Shown one piece after another: positions 38,998 to 48,187 of a stretch of DNA of 54,123 nt. The translations under genes and the position numbers were made by a program. The stretch is from a virus, in the IMG/VR virus record IMGVR_UViG_3300035698_004593, positions 1-54,123 of that record; one strand, given 5' to 3'. Numbering within the stretch: the first letter of the stretch is position 1; the number at the start of each line of letters is the position of its first letter. The notes beneath the pieces were generated by a model. The model had not been told where the DNA came from. It saw only the letters and a program-made list of their open reading frames with translations, and did no database searches.

Positions 38998-40163
38998 TGA
39001 AAATTGCCTGGTTTAGTAATGCTCCATGGTTCCCGACAGGATACGGAACGCAGACGGCGCTCGTAGTGCCGAGAATACGCGATCTTGGGCACGAGGTGAC
39101 GCTGATAGCAAACTGTGGGGTAGAGGGGTCATGTCTGGCGTGGGACGGGATGCAAATCTATCCCAAATGCCCACACGGAGACCCGACAAAATATTTGCAG
39201 TACGTTGCGAGCCGGATCAAACCAGACATATTCATCACGCTATACTGTGCATGGATGCTGAAAGCGAAGATGTTTCAACCGCGTTGGGTTCCGTGGACGA
39301 TGATAGACAGAGAACCTCAGCCCGATATGGTACTCGAACAGATCAAAGAATCGTTTCTCCCAATCTCGTGTAGCAAGTTTGGGGAACGGATTTGCGACAA
39401 GAACAAGATCGACAATGCTTATGTGCCGCTCGCGGTCGACACGAAAGTGTTTAAGTCACGGATGCGATCCGACGCTCGCGCAGCGATTGGGCTACCACCC
39501 GACCCATTTATCATCGGGGTGGTGGCGGACAATAAAGGGTATCCAAACCGAAAAGCGATCCCACAAGAGATACAAGCGTTTGCCAAGTTCCACGCAGAGC
39601 ACCCGAACTCGATGATGTTCCTGCACACATGCGCCGATCAAGGGCGCGGGTCCTTTGACTTGATTCCCCTAATAAAACATTTGGGGATAGAGGACGCGGT
39701 TAAGTTCTCGGACCAAGATATGTATAAGCTGGGGATGGAGAAAGAGTATTTGGTTAACGGCTATAACGCTATGGACGTGTTGGTCAACGTATCGATGGAC
39801 GAAGGATTCGGGCTGACGTTGCTCGAAGCGCAGGCGTGTGGAACGCCGGTCATCGCAGGTGACTGGACGGCCATGCCCGACATAGTTTTTGGCGGCATTA
39901 CAATATCGAAAGACGAAGCAGAACCGTTCTGGAACCCGACGGGCGGGTATCAGTACATGCCGCACGTGGACGCAATTCACAAAGCATATGAAAAAATGTA
40001 CCGTTCAAGGGCCGCCGGGCCCGATTATGCAAGGCGAACGCGGGCCGGTGCGCTCGACTACGACATTGACGTTGTGATGGAGAAATACTGGACACCGTGC
40101 CTGGACAGACTGGAACGCATGGTTGCCGAAACCCCAACGTTTGAAAAGGCGATAACAGAATGA
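38997..40163 (+). CDS. GT4-like glycosyltransferase
   Basis: A 388-aa GT-B-fold glycosyltransferase. The N terminus begins MKIAWFSNAPWFPTGYGTQT, with the Gly-rich loop that binds substrate in this group. The C-terminal domain has the nucleotide-sugar site pattern: DVLVNVSMDEGFGLTLLEAQ with the E-x7-E motif (EGFGLTLLE, about residue 265), followed by CGTPVIAG. The substrate is unknown; sugar transfer to virion proteins or host surface is possible. It is coupled by overlapping codons to genes on both sides, so it is a stable part of the structural operon. Confidence 0.85.
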   Translation: MKIAWFSNAPWFPTGYGTQTALVVPRIRDLGHEVTLIANCGVEGSCLAWDGMQIYPKCPHGDPTKYLQYVASRIKPDIFITLYCAWMLKAKMFQPRWVPWTMIDREPQPDMVLEQIKESFLPISCSKFGERICDKNKIDNAYVPLAVDTKVFKSRMRSDARAAIGLPPDPFIIGVVADNKGYPNRKAIPQEIQAFAKFHAEHPNSMMFLHTCADQGRGSFDLIPLIKHLGIEDAVKFSDQDMYKLGMEKEYLVNGYNAMDVLVNVSMDEGFGLTLLEAQACGTPVIAGDWTAMPDIVFGGITISKDEAEPFWNPTGGYQYMPHVDAIHKAYEKMYRSRAAGPDYARRTRAGALDYDIDVVMEKYWTPCLDRLERMVAETPTFEKAITE

Positions 40164-40654
40164 ACGGCGAGAGACGGGTCTTAGAATTGGGTTGTGGCAG
40201 AACGCCGTTACCCGAATCGAGTATCAGACACGATCTGGTCAAGCATTCTGATTTTGTTGATATAGCCCACGACCTGGACAATGTTCCATGGCCGTGGGAA
40301 TCAGCGTCAATGGCGAAGATTATCGGGATTGACGTTATGGAGCACCTGAAACTTGAGATAGCCGATTGGCTCGACGAATGCTGGCGTATACTCGAACCAG
40401 ACGGGCTGTTGATCATTCAGGTGCCACACGGGAAAAGTTGGACGGCACTCGCGGACCCAACGCATCGACGGGTATTCCACGAGATCACGTTTGACTATTG
40501 GGATAAAGAATCGGAATGGCACAAACATTATGGCTCAATATATTTTGGTGACGCAAACCGATGGTGGACCGTTGCCTCGAAACACGTAAAGAGTGAGCCG
40601 TCACGATATGGCGACATTGTCTCGCTACAGTTTGTGTTGAAGAAAGCGGGATAA
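40160..40654 (+). CDS. SAM-dependent methyltransferase
   Basis: A 164-aa class I methyltransferase: motif I VLELGCGRTP (residues 7-16), a motif-II-like acidic strand, IIGIDVMEHL and then the helix/strand LLIIQVP. It resembles the small methyltransferase-11 type that often modifies sugars. ATGA overlap with the glycosyltransferase suggests the pair modifies one product (a glycan). Confidence 0.75.
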   Translation: MNGERRVLELGCGRTPLPESSIRHDLVKHSDFVDIAHDLDNVPWPWESASMAKIIGIDVMEHLKLEIADWLDECWRILEPDGLLIIQVPHGKSWTALADPTHRRVFHEITFDYWDKESEWHKHYGSIYFGDANRWWTVASKHVKSEPSRYGDIVSLQFVLKKAG

Positions 40655-40655
40655 C

Positions 40656-41057
40656 ATGGCCAAGATAAGCGCCACAGAACTCGCCGCATTGCGGGCCGAC
40701 TATGATGATATCATGGGTGACACGCTGTATGTTGGGAGCGAGAGCGCCGCATCTGCCGATTGGTCTTCGGACCCCGCTACAGGCACATGGACATATACGG
40801 GGTCTGCGATTGCGTGTGGCGTAACGCTTGGTATGTCAAAAGAGATTCTGCACAACGGACAACCAACGATGACCGATGGAGTCATTCGGATTCCGATTGG
40901 TACGTCGGTAACAGGGGTACAACGAGTGCGGGTCACCAAACGACATGGAGAGACGCTCAGTCCGGCAGAAGATTATGCAGTGATTGGGTCGCCTCGGCGC
41001 GGGGCGGTTGGCTTACAGCTTGCCGTTCAACGTGTGGTTGGTAATTCGTCTTTATAA
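40656..41057 (+). CDS. Head-completion/closure-like protein
   Basis: A 133-aa protein whose position (connector region, before HK97 gp10-like gene) and size fit a head-closure protein. Opening MAKISATELAALRADYDD. No motif-level proof. Confidence 0.5.
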   Translation: MAKISATELAALRADYDDIMGDTLYVGSESAASADWSSDPATGTWTYTGSAIACGVTLGMSKEILHNGQPTMTDGVIRIPIGTSVTGVQRVRVTKRHGETLSPAEDYAVIGSPRRGAVGLQLAVQRVVGNSSL

Positions 41058-41073
41058 ACGCAGGAGAATACCA

Positions 41074-41295
41074 GTGGAAATAGCAATCACCACGTCAGTC
41101 GTAGCCGGTGCGGCTACGCTCATTGCGGCGATGTTCAGGTATGGCCCTGGGACAAAGAACGGGGCTAACGAAACGACAATAGGAAAGTCGTTTGTGCGGC
41201 GCGAAACATGCGCCGCTACACACGCGCCGATCACGAAACAACTAGATCGGATTGAAGGAAAACTCGACGAGCTGTTAACGGCTCGGCAAGAATAG
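41074..41295 (+). CDS. Small membrane-anchored protein
   Basis: A 73-aa protein with GTG start after CAGGAG. An N-terminal hydrophobic segment (about 3-20) precedes a hydrophilic region with Cys. No family is recognised. Confidence 0.45.
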   Translation: MEIAITTSVVAGAATLIAAMFRYGPGTKNGANETTIGKSFVRRETCAATHAPITKQLDRIEGKLDELLTARQE

Positions 41296-41307
41296 GAGAC
41301 AGGAAAC

Positions 41308-41661
41308 ATGGCAAAAGAAATCGCAGTACAATCCGTTGGGATGACCGGCGGAACGGTAACGACTGCCGCAGTGGATTATGATCTCGGTATGAAGTTCCTG
41401 AACGACGGCAAAACGCGCCTCTATTTTGTGGGCGATGCGACGGCCAACACCGTTACGGTTACAATTACGGCCAACGGTCAGGTTGCAGGTAATGCCCTCG
41501 ATGACGCGACGGTCTCGTTGGATGGTAGCGCCGCCGTGGAACTCGCAGGCCCGTTCCCTCCGCAAATATTCAACACGGTATCAGGCACGGACGCGGGGTG
41601 TGTGTGTATGACGTTCACCGGGTCAGGCACAGCCGATTACGAAATCGGCGTGTTCAAATAG
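41308..41661 (+). CDS. Small beta-rich structural protein, tandem paralogue 1
   Basis: A 117-aa protein (MAKEIAVQSVGMTGGTV start) with a beta-sandwich-like pattern, about 70% identical by eye to the next gene. Each copy has its own ribosome site (GGAGACAGG). Possibly a minor virion or tail-decoration protein. Confidence 0.6.
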   Translation: MAKEIAVQSVGMTGGTVTTAAVDYDLGMKFLNDGKTRLYFVGDATANTVTVTITANGQVAGNALDDATVSLDGSAAVELAGPFPPQIFNTVSGTDAGCVCMTFTGSGTADYEIGVFK

Positions 41662-41673
41662 GAGATTGATGAG

Positions 41674-42027
41674 ATGGCAAAAGAAGTAGCAGTACAATCC
41701 GTCGGAATGACCGGTGGCACGGTTACAACCGCAACTATAGATTACACCCTCGGCAACAAGTTTCTCAACGATGGCAAAACGAGGGTATATTTAGTGGCGG
41801 ACGCGACAGCGGACAGTGCTACCGTGACCGTCACGGCCAATGGACAATACGCAGGTAACGCCCTCACTGACGCAACCGTATCGCTTGGCGGTAGCGGAAC
41901 CGTAGTGATAGCAGGCCCGTTCCCTCCGCAAACATTTAATGCGGTCTCTGGTACGGATGCAGGTTGCGTCTGCATGACGTTCGAGGGCGACGGCACCGCG
42001 CTACATTCTATCGGCGTGTTCAAGTAG
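41674..42027 (+). CDS. Small beta-rich structural protein, tandem paralogue 2
   Basis: A second copy of the same family, also 117 aa, with many silent and some coding changes, so the duplication is not recent. Identical ends (GVFK). Same unknown role. Confidence 0.6.
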   Translation: MAKEVAVQSVGMTGGTVTTATIDYTLGNKFLNDGKTRVYLVADATADSATVTVTANGQYAGNALTDATVSLGGSGTVVIAGPFPPQTFNAVSGTDAGCVCMTFEGDGTALHSIGVFK

Positions 42028-42037
42028 GAGAGCGGAT

Positions 42038-42391
42038 ATGCCTTTGAGAATGAACGTGTTTGTACGCGCCTATACCCCGGCGGTCATGCTCCAGTTTGCC
42101 GGACAGACAGACGACAAGCTACAGGAAGTAGCCGAGGAAATGGCGGAACGGGCGCAAGACTCACCTGGTTCAGGCGGGGCGCCTCGAATCACAGGCAACC
42201 TTGCCCGGAGCATAGAGCCGGTCAAACTTGGGCCTCGCATGTATCGGGTCGAGACTCGAACAGCGGATATTACTGGTAGAGGTTACGGCGGTTATGTTCA
42301 TCAGGGCACCTCGCGCATGGCTGGTAACCCGTTTTTTGCGCGGGCGTTTCCAAAGGCGATGAAGATTATAACCAACGGCGGGGACTGGTAG
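42038..42391 (+). CDS. HK97 gp10-like head-tail protein
   Basis: A 117-aa protein with the family's typical small helix-strand layout and a motif like GGYVHQGTSRMAGNPF (about residues 87-102), common in gp10-like neck proteins. It lies directly before the tail-terminator candidate. Confidence 0.65.
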   Translation: MPLRMNVFVRAYTPAVMLQFAGQTDDKLQEVAEEMAERAQDSPGSGGAPRITGNLARSIEPVKLGPRMYRVETRTADITGRGYGGYVHQGTSRMAGNPFFARAFPKAMKIITNGGDW

Positions 42392-42393
42392 CG

Positions 42394-42867
42394 ATGGCTG
42401 TTTTCGACACATTGGCATGGTTGGGCAAAGGGCTTGCGGCGGTCGCGTATGCGGCATCCGACAGCACTAGCTCGATACAGGTCATTGGCGAATATCTGAC
42501 TGCTGTGGGTACGCCCTTGTACACACTTGTTGGCACGCGGGTCAAGTCGCCTGTCGCGCCCAAAGGGTGGACGAATACCACGGCGGCGATTTTATACCAA
42601 TGTACAGAGCGTGCACATGCGTCAGATTCGTATGCGCGATTTGTCACATGCACGTTCAAGTGTTACGGCGGGTCTGCATTGCCGTCGGATGCCGTCGCTG
42701 TGTACGAAGCGTTGGTGACTCGGTTACACGGGGTCAGCAACGATACATCGGCAAGCGGTCGAATCGCGGGCGCGTTTTTGTCGCTGTCGTCACTAAGCGA
42801 AATGGAAGAAGAGACCGGATGGCCGTTTGCGCGGGCGCAATACGACATTCACATACAGAAAATTTAG
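42394..42867 (+). CDS. Tail terminator-like protein
   Basis: A 157-aa protein at the tail-completion position between the neck protein and the major tail protein. Strands and a final helix fit the lambda gpU/SPP1 gp17 class. Call by context. Confidence 0.55.
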   Translation: MAVFDTLAWLGKGLAAVAYAASDSTSSIQVIGEYLTAVGTPLYTLVGTRVKSPVAPKGWTNTTAAILYQCTERAHASDSYARFVTCTFKCYGGSALPSDAVAVYEALVTRLHGVSNDTSASGRIAGAFLSLSSLSEMEEETGWPFARAQYDIHIQKI

Positions 42868-42879
42868 GAGACGAAAGAC

Positions 42880-43437
42880 ATGGGAAATGACACAGGAATG
42901 ATCAGAAAGATCGCTTTTGCGCACGAATCCGAAACGCCACCCACTAATCCGGCGACCGGCAGTAACATAAACTGGAACAGCCTTCGCGGAACATGGGACG
43001 TTGTCGGAAATGTGAACGATGGCGATGTTGCATCTCTGGCAGAAGACTCGATAGGCACTACGCCTCGTGAAGAGTCTGTTGAAGAGGATGCGCCATTGGC
43101 TCAGAATCGCACAGGGTATACGGTGTACAAGAACGGCGTGGACGAGGTCTCGTTTGCGATGTATTCTGTCACCGACAAGGCGCGAGCTTTGTCGAGCACG
43201 GCACAGCGGACCGCGAACAACGTCGAGGAGACTACGGACGTTGTGTACAAAACGATGGTCGTTGAAATCGCGGGCGTTGGGTACGACTATTATCCTCGCG
43301 TGCGCGTAAAGCTGGGTGAAGCGTCAGGCTCGATCAAAGAGGTTGCAGCTCTGGCCGTAACCGTCGGCGTATGCGGCGGTTGGTACAACGGTTTGGAGAT
43401 TCCGAGCGGCTGTAGGTGGTACGGTAACAGTAGCTGA
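42880..43437 (+). CDS. Major tail protein
   Basis: A 185-aa protein at the major tail tube position, right before the tail assembly chaperone. Beta-rich. The strong ribosome site (TTAGGAGACG) supports high expression. No motif-level proof. Confidence 0.7.
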   Translation: MGNDTGMIRKIAFAHESETPPTNPATGSNINWNSLRGTWDVVGNVNDGDVASLAEDSIGTTPREESVEEDAPLAQNRTGYTVYKNGVDEVSFAMYSVTDKARALSSTAQRTANNVEETTDVVYKTMVVEIAGVGYDYYPRVRVKLGEASGSIKEVAALAVTVGVCGGWYNGLEIPSGCRWYGNSS

Positions 43438-43468
43438 TTAGCGGAGCATAACAACGGGAGGTCATAAG

Positions 43469-44023
43469 ATGACGGATGAACAGAGGGTGAACGATACCGA
43501 TGGTATTGTGATCGCGGAATGTATTTTGCGGAACAACACGCCGATTGACGTTTGGGACGGCGTGAGCGTATCGCTGCTAGGGTCGAGTGATGCTGAGGCG
43601 TGGATTGACAAGCACATGCCAGGCATACAGAGGCTCGACAGGCGCGTGCAGGTATGGGAATCGGAACTGTCGAAGCTCATGAACGCGCCGTTTAAACCGC
43701 TTGTGGAAAGCGATGACGGCGACGTTAAGAAGAAACGCAAAACGAATCCTATTGCAGACGCACTGGCAAAACGCGAAAAGGCAGAGGATGAGGTTAGGGC
43801 TAAGTTCGCAGAAGCGAAGGCGTTCCGGTTCTCGGCTGTCGTGGTTGCGTTGAAAGATTACGCGCCCGCAACGTTCACGGACCCGGTGGTTGCAAAAGCG
43901 ACCGTGCCACAAGTGCTCGCGGCGTTCAATAAGTTGCTGGGCTTAACAGACCCTACGTCAGTTGGCGTTCGTTTGGGGCTACGAGCGGTCCAACAGCAAA
44001 AGACGGCTCTGGACATAAAGTAG
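43469..44023 (+). CDS. Tail assembly chaperone (G product)
   Basis: A 184-aa helical protein at the lambda-G position before the tape measure gene. It ends at TAG 44021-44023. About 50 bases before the stop, TTTGGGG (43972-43978) in the correct phase offers a -1 frameshift into the frame that ends at 44265. The G and GT pair chaperones tape-measure and tail-tube assembly. Confidence 0.75.
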   Translation: MTDEQRVNDTDGIVIAECILRNNTPIDVWDGVSVSLLGSSDAEAWIDKHMPGIQRLDRRVQVWESELSKLMNAPFKPLVESDDGDVKKKRKTNPIADALAKREKAEDEVRAKFAEAKAFRFSAVVVALKDYAPATFTDPVVAKATVPQVLAAFNKLLGLTDPTSVGVRLGLRAVQQQKTALDIK

Positions 44024-44265
44024 AATTTACAAACGACACACTGACTTCGGTCAAGTTGCAGGTCGCAGAAACATACTCTGTTGACCCGTGGCTGACGTTG
44101 AGCCGTTGGTCGTGGCCTCAGATATGGCTTGCGCACAGGCACCTGGTCGAGACTAATGCGAATGCTAATGCGCAGAGCGGCGGGTCAGGAGCGTCCGCGT
44201 CACAGCGGAAACCTGGCACAATGTCGTATGGCAGTTTTTTAGCGTCGCGCGGGATAACCACGTAG
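43469..44265 (+). CDS. Tail assembly chaperone, -1 frameshift product (GT)
   Basis: This product is made by slipping back one base at T-TTG-GGG (43972-43978) and reading on to TAG 44265, giving about 265 residues. The T-like extension (about 95 aa) contains DPWLTLSRWSWPQIWLAHRH, a plausible tail-binding helix. Codon phases fit the canonical X-XXY-YYZ pattern exactly. This is a well-known strategy in siphoviruses. Two weak 4-bp stems follow the site. Confidence 0.7.
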
Positions 44266-44282
44266 ACGCTTGAGGATATGAG

Positions 44283-46634
44283 ATGGTTATTGGCGGAACA
44301 AAAGTTGGCGACGCATACTGGGACATTGGCGGTCGCCTGACAGGACTGAACACGGCGCTGGTCGCCGCTGAGACGCGCACCAAGGCAAGCATGGGGCGGA
44401 TATCTCAGGTGGCCGGAATGGCTATGACTGCGATGGGGCTTGCAATCGTTGGGGGGCTAGGCGCGTCCGTCAAAGTCGCCTCAGAATTTGACCAAGCCAT
44501 CACAAACGCGGCGAGTGTTACCGGCCTTGCTGGTAACGAGTTTTTGGTAGCCAAAGAGAAGATGGCTGAGTTGGCCATGACGTTGGGGGAGACCACGGTA
44601 TTTAGCGCCCGTAACGCCGCGAACGCATTCTACGATCTGTCTTCAAAGGGGTTCGACGTTGCATCAATGTCAATTCAGGAGCTTGAGCCTTTCCTTGATT
44701 TAGCCGCCGCTACACAGAGCGATCTTACCGCCGCGACAGAGTTAACCACATCAACGCTGAATGGATTTGGTTTGGCTATTAGCGATACTGGACGGATAGC
44801 AGACGTGTTGGCGTCTGCTATTGGGGATAGTGCGGCAAAGCTGGCAAGCCTTGGCATATCTTTACCGTATGTAGCGCAAACATCAAAACAACTTGGGGTA
44901 AGTCTTGAGGAAACGGTTGCTACATTGGGCGTTCTATACGATAGCGGTATCGAAGCAAGCACAGCCTCCACCGGGTTGCGAAATAGTATGCAGGATATTA
45001 TAAACGTAGCTGGGCCGGTTGCACAGAAACTGGCCGACATAGGAGTCGACGTTAGTGATCTTGATTTTGAAACAATGGGGCTTGTTGGTGTATTTGACAA
45101 ACTTGTTGAGCGAGGATTAACGGCTAAAGACGCATTGGTTATCTTTGGCAAACGGTCTGGTACGGTTGCTTCTGCGATGGTAGATAACCGAGCAAAAATA
45201 GATTTGTTGACCGAAGGGCTAAACGATGCTGGTGGCGCGGCGCGCCGAATGGCAGAACAACAACTCGACACGCTCATCGGCGACCTAACTAGGCTCAAGT
45301 CGGCTATTGAAGGCGTGGCCATTCGAATTGGCAAAGCGTTGACGCCTGCGTTCAGAACGGCTGTGCAATGGTTAACGCCGTTTGTACAAGGGCTTGGTAA
45401 ACTGTTGGCTGCCCATCCAAAAATCACCGCCGCGTTGGCATTGATCGCGGCTGGGTTTGGGGCGATACTCTTGGTTGTGGGTCCACTTTTGATTATGTTG
45501 CCCGGTGTTGTCGCAGCCATGACTTTGTTGGGTACGTCTTCTGCCGCCGTTGGCGTGGCCGCCGTTGGCGTGGCTGCTGTGGGCACGGCGGCGGCGGTCA
45601 CTACCCCCGCGCTAGCATCAATGGCAACGGCGGGCTCTCTTGGGTATTTAGCATTTGGCAAAGTTGCTACCGGCGGGGCCTCAGTAATATCTACGCTTGT
45701 TGGCAGTGGTGGGTTGACGGCTGGGATGTTAGGGTTTAAGGCTTCACTTTTGGTGACAGGGACGACACTCCTTGCGACGGCAGCACTTTACGCCAAGGGG
45801 ACATATGATTTATACAAGATGGGAGAGGCTGCATGGTATGCGGGGAAGGCGCATTGGGAACAGAAGAAAGCTCTCGAAGGGGCCACGGTTGCCGATGAAC
45901 GACTCATCAAACAGATTGAAGATTCCGGCGTTGTGGTTGACAGGGGCACGCTCGAAGGCAAAAACCATGCTGAGATGTTCGAGGAGTTACGCAGACAGAT
46001 CACCGCCGCTGAAGAAGCGCAAGGCAAAGAATTACATGCGCTGAACAATGTCTACGATGCCACAACAGGCGCAATTCTGACCACCAAAGAACTTACAGAC
46101 GCTAATGCCGATATGGCGACAAGCACAGACGGAGCTACTACCGCAACGCAGGGTTTTATGGACGCGGAGTACGAGATGCGCTGGGCGTCACAAGAGGTTT
46201 GGGGTACTGTAAGCGCGTTCGAGGCACTCGAGAATCAAGTGCGGCGTGCAGAGATTGCAATGCAAGACTTGGCCAGACTTGGCGGTGACGGCGGCGGACG
46301 TGCATCGGGCGGTGTGGTAGGACGTGCTACAGGCGGCAGTCTTATCAACGTTGGCGAGCGCGGACCAGAACAGGTCATGCTCCCAAACAACGCACGGGTA
46401 GCGAGCAACATTGAAATGAAAGCAGCGATCCGTGCTGGTGCAGAACGCGCCATGTTAGCTAGTGCTCCGAGTGCGGGATCAAATTCGCAGACAAGCATCA
46501 CGATTGACGGCCCGTTGGTGCAAGCCACGATTAACAGCGAGATGGATATCGAAACTGTGGGGCAAAAGCTCTTCGCGTTCATCGAGCGCGGGGCCACAGC
46601 ACGCGGCATGTCTCTTGTGGGAGTGACCGGATAA
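44283..46634 (+). CDS. Tail tape measure protein
   Basis: A 783-aa protein of the TP901-type tape measure family. The N-terminal half is a long helical region (WDIGGRLTGLNTALVAAETR), followed by the conserved core (LTAATELTTSTLNGFG); hydrophobic segments near residues 375-500, rich in Ala/Val, may cross the membrane during DNA entry. A Gly-rich C-terminal region follows. Length sets tail length: roughly 115-120 nm at about 1.5 Å per residue. Position before the distal tail protein fits. Confidence 0.9.
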   Translation: MVIGGTKVGDAYWDIGGRLTGLNTALVAAETRTKASMGRISQVAGMAMTAMGLAIVGGLGASVKVASEFDQAITNAASVTGLAGNEFLVAKEKMAELAMTLGETTVFSARNAANAFYDLSSKGFDVASMSIQELEPFLDLAAATQSDLTAATELTTSTLNGFGLAISDTGRIADVLASAIGDSAAKLASLGISLPYVAQTSKQLGVSLEETVATLGVLYDSGIEASTASTGLRNSMQDIINVAGPVAQKLADIGVDVSDLDFETMGLVGVFDKLVERGLTAKDALVIFGKRSGTVASAMVDNRAKIDLLTEGLNDAGGAARRMAEQQLDTLIGDLTRLKSAIEGVAIRIGKALTPAFRTAVQWLTPFVQGLGKLLAAHPKITAALALIAAGFGAILLVVGPLLIMLPGVVAAMTLLGTSSAAVGVAAVGVAAVGTAAAVTTPALASMATAGSLGYLAFGKVATGGASVISTLVGSGGLTAGMLGFKASLLVTGTTLLATAALYAKGTYDLYKMGEAAWYAGKAHWEQKKALEGATVADERLIKQIEDSGVVVDRGTLEGKNHAEMFEELRRQITAAEEAQGKELHALNNVYDATTGAILTTKELTDANADMATSTDGATTATQGFMDAEYEMRWASQEVWGTVSAFEALENQVRRAEIAMQDLARLGGDGGGRASGGVVGRATGGSLINVGERGPEQVMLPNNARVASNIEMKAAIRAGAERAMLASAPSAGSNSQTSITIDGPLVQATINSEMDIETVGQKLFAFIERGATARGMSLVGVTG

Positions 46635-47459
46635 ATGTATAGCTTTACGTTCAACAATTATGATCTAAGCGCATACGGACTTGCCGTGACGCAGATACCC
46701 CGGCATCCGGGTATGGCCGATCCAAGATTGAAAGTTCACGAACTCGGCGATGCTGACGGGACCGTAGACGAAATGAGTAGCTCCGGGCCGCTGTTCCTGG
46801 CGTTGAACGTCAATGTCCAGGGCACAAGCGATACAGATTTCGCAAGCAAGATGGACAGCATTCGCGGGATACTCGACCCGATAGGCGTTGGCGAAAAACT
46901 GCTTGTGCTACACCATCAACAGGCATTGCTACCTTCGTTGAACAGAGGGTATTATGCGCGGTTACACTCACCGATCATTGACCATCCAAAAGGGATCAAG
47001 AGCGCGAACTTCGACCTCCATTTTCGTATCCGGTCAGGGCATCCCGTCTCGACAGCCGAGACCACACAAGCGGTCACAGTAGACGAAAGCCCCGAAGAGT
47101 GGGACATCCCTGCATCGGGCACCGTGGTCGGGAACAAGTTCTGTTACCCGACATACACGTTCACGCAGACCGATTCTACCGCCGTAACCGTTGTGGCACT
47201 TGCTAACACGACACGAGACGAAACATTGACTTGGACAGGGAGTTTGGCGGACGACGACCAGCTTAGGATCAATACGGAGAGCAAAGATATTCATAAGTCT
47301 GAAGATAGCGGCACTACATGGGTGAACGCTATAGCTGGTAAGTCTTCTGGTAGCTCGTGGCCAAAACTTACGGGCGGCGTGGCCAATGCTATGTCGTTGA
47401 CGTTGACCGGATCAAACGCTGGCACACTCAGCGCGACGTACAGAGGGAGATTCATCTAA
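46635..47459 (+). CDS. Distal tail protein (Dit-like)
   Basis: A 274-aa protein directly after the tape measure gene, starting MYSFTFNNYDLSAYGLAVTQ, the typical opening of Dit/hub proteins. Beta-rich. The N-terminal 120 residues form the ring domain and the rest may be a galectin-like or carbohydrate-binding domain. Confidence 0.75.
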   Translation: MYSFTFNNYDLSAYGLAVTQIPRHPGMADPRLKVHELGDADGTVDEMSSSGPLFLALNVNVQGTSDTDFASKMDSIRGILDPIGVGEKLLVLHHQQALLPSLNRGYYARLHSPIIDHPKGIKSANFDLHFRIRSGHPVSTAETTQAVTVDESPEEWDIPASGTVVGNKFCYPTYTFTQTDSTAVTVVALANTTRDETLTWTGSLADDDQLRINTESKDIHKSEDSGTTWVNAIAGKSSGSSWPKLTGGVANAMSLTLTGSNAGTLSATYRGRFI

Positions 47460-48187
47460 TGGCTTCAAAAGACTGGCTGAAAGCGGTGAACAATTTCAGT
47501 ACGACACTTGATGGTGCAATGAACGATACAGACCTAGAGTTTGACGTTGCTTCCGGGCTAGGCGCGTCCGTCACGGAGTTTCCCACACGGTTAGCAATTG
47601 ACAGCGAGATCGTCGAGGTCGCAAGCGTATCAACCGATACGTTCACGATCACCGCGTTGACGGACAGGGGACTTGAAGGCACATCGAAAGTGTCGCATAG
47701 TTCAGGCGCGACCGTGAAAGCCAACGTGTTCGCATCTTATCTCGACCAAGTACAGGACAGAATAGACGAACTCGATATAGCTGTTGCTGCGCGTATTGGT
47801 GGCACGTCCGGGGTGCAACGGTGCGATGGCACGAACAACCTTGAGGTGGTCGCCGACAGTCCTGTGAGCATGAAGGTAAGTGTTGGCAATGGCGCGATGG
47901 TTTGGGTGTCGTGGCCCGCCGGGTGTTCCGTGGTGTTGGCAACAGACACGTTGTCCGCAACGCTGATAGCGCCGGTGGGCAATCCGCGCATAGACGTGGC
48001 ACAATTGGACAAGCATGGGAACGTCGAGGTTGTGGGCGGGACCGAGGCCGGTAGCCCGTCCGCGCCGTCCGCTAGTGCCGATGCGCTGAAACTCGCAGAG
48101 ATTTACATGCGGGTCGGGATGGTAAGCATCAAGGATTCCGATGACGCATCAAACGGGTATATCACGGACAAGAGGACTTACGCATAA
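47459..48187 (+). CDS. Tail-tip protein
   Basis: A 242-aa beta-rich protein after Dit, with a long helix-plus-strand N terminus (ASKDWLKAVNNFSTTLDG). Its stop and start overlap the neighbours (TAATG). Such small genes between Dit and Tal are often hub or adaptor proteins. Confidence 0.5.
   Translation: MASKDWLKAVNNFSTTLDGAMNDTDLEFDVASGLGASVTEFPTRLAIDSEIVEVASVSTDTFTITALTDRGLEGTSKVSHSSGATVKANVFASYLDQVQDRIDELDIAVAARIGGTSGVQRCDGTNNLEVVADSPVSMKVSVGNGAMVWVSWPAGCSVVLATDTLSATLIAPVGNPRIDVAQLDKHGNVEVVGGTEAGSPSAPSASADALKLAEIYMRVGMVSIKDSDDASNGYITDKRTYA

Noticed and set aside
43979-44015. Classical H-type pseudoknot after the slippery site
   Set aside because: Two 4-bp interleaved stems can be drawn, but the loop lengths are wrong for a standard pseudoknot and the spacer is only 4 nt.
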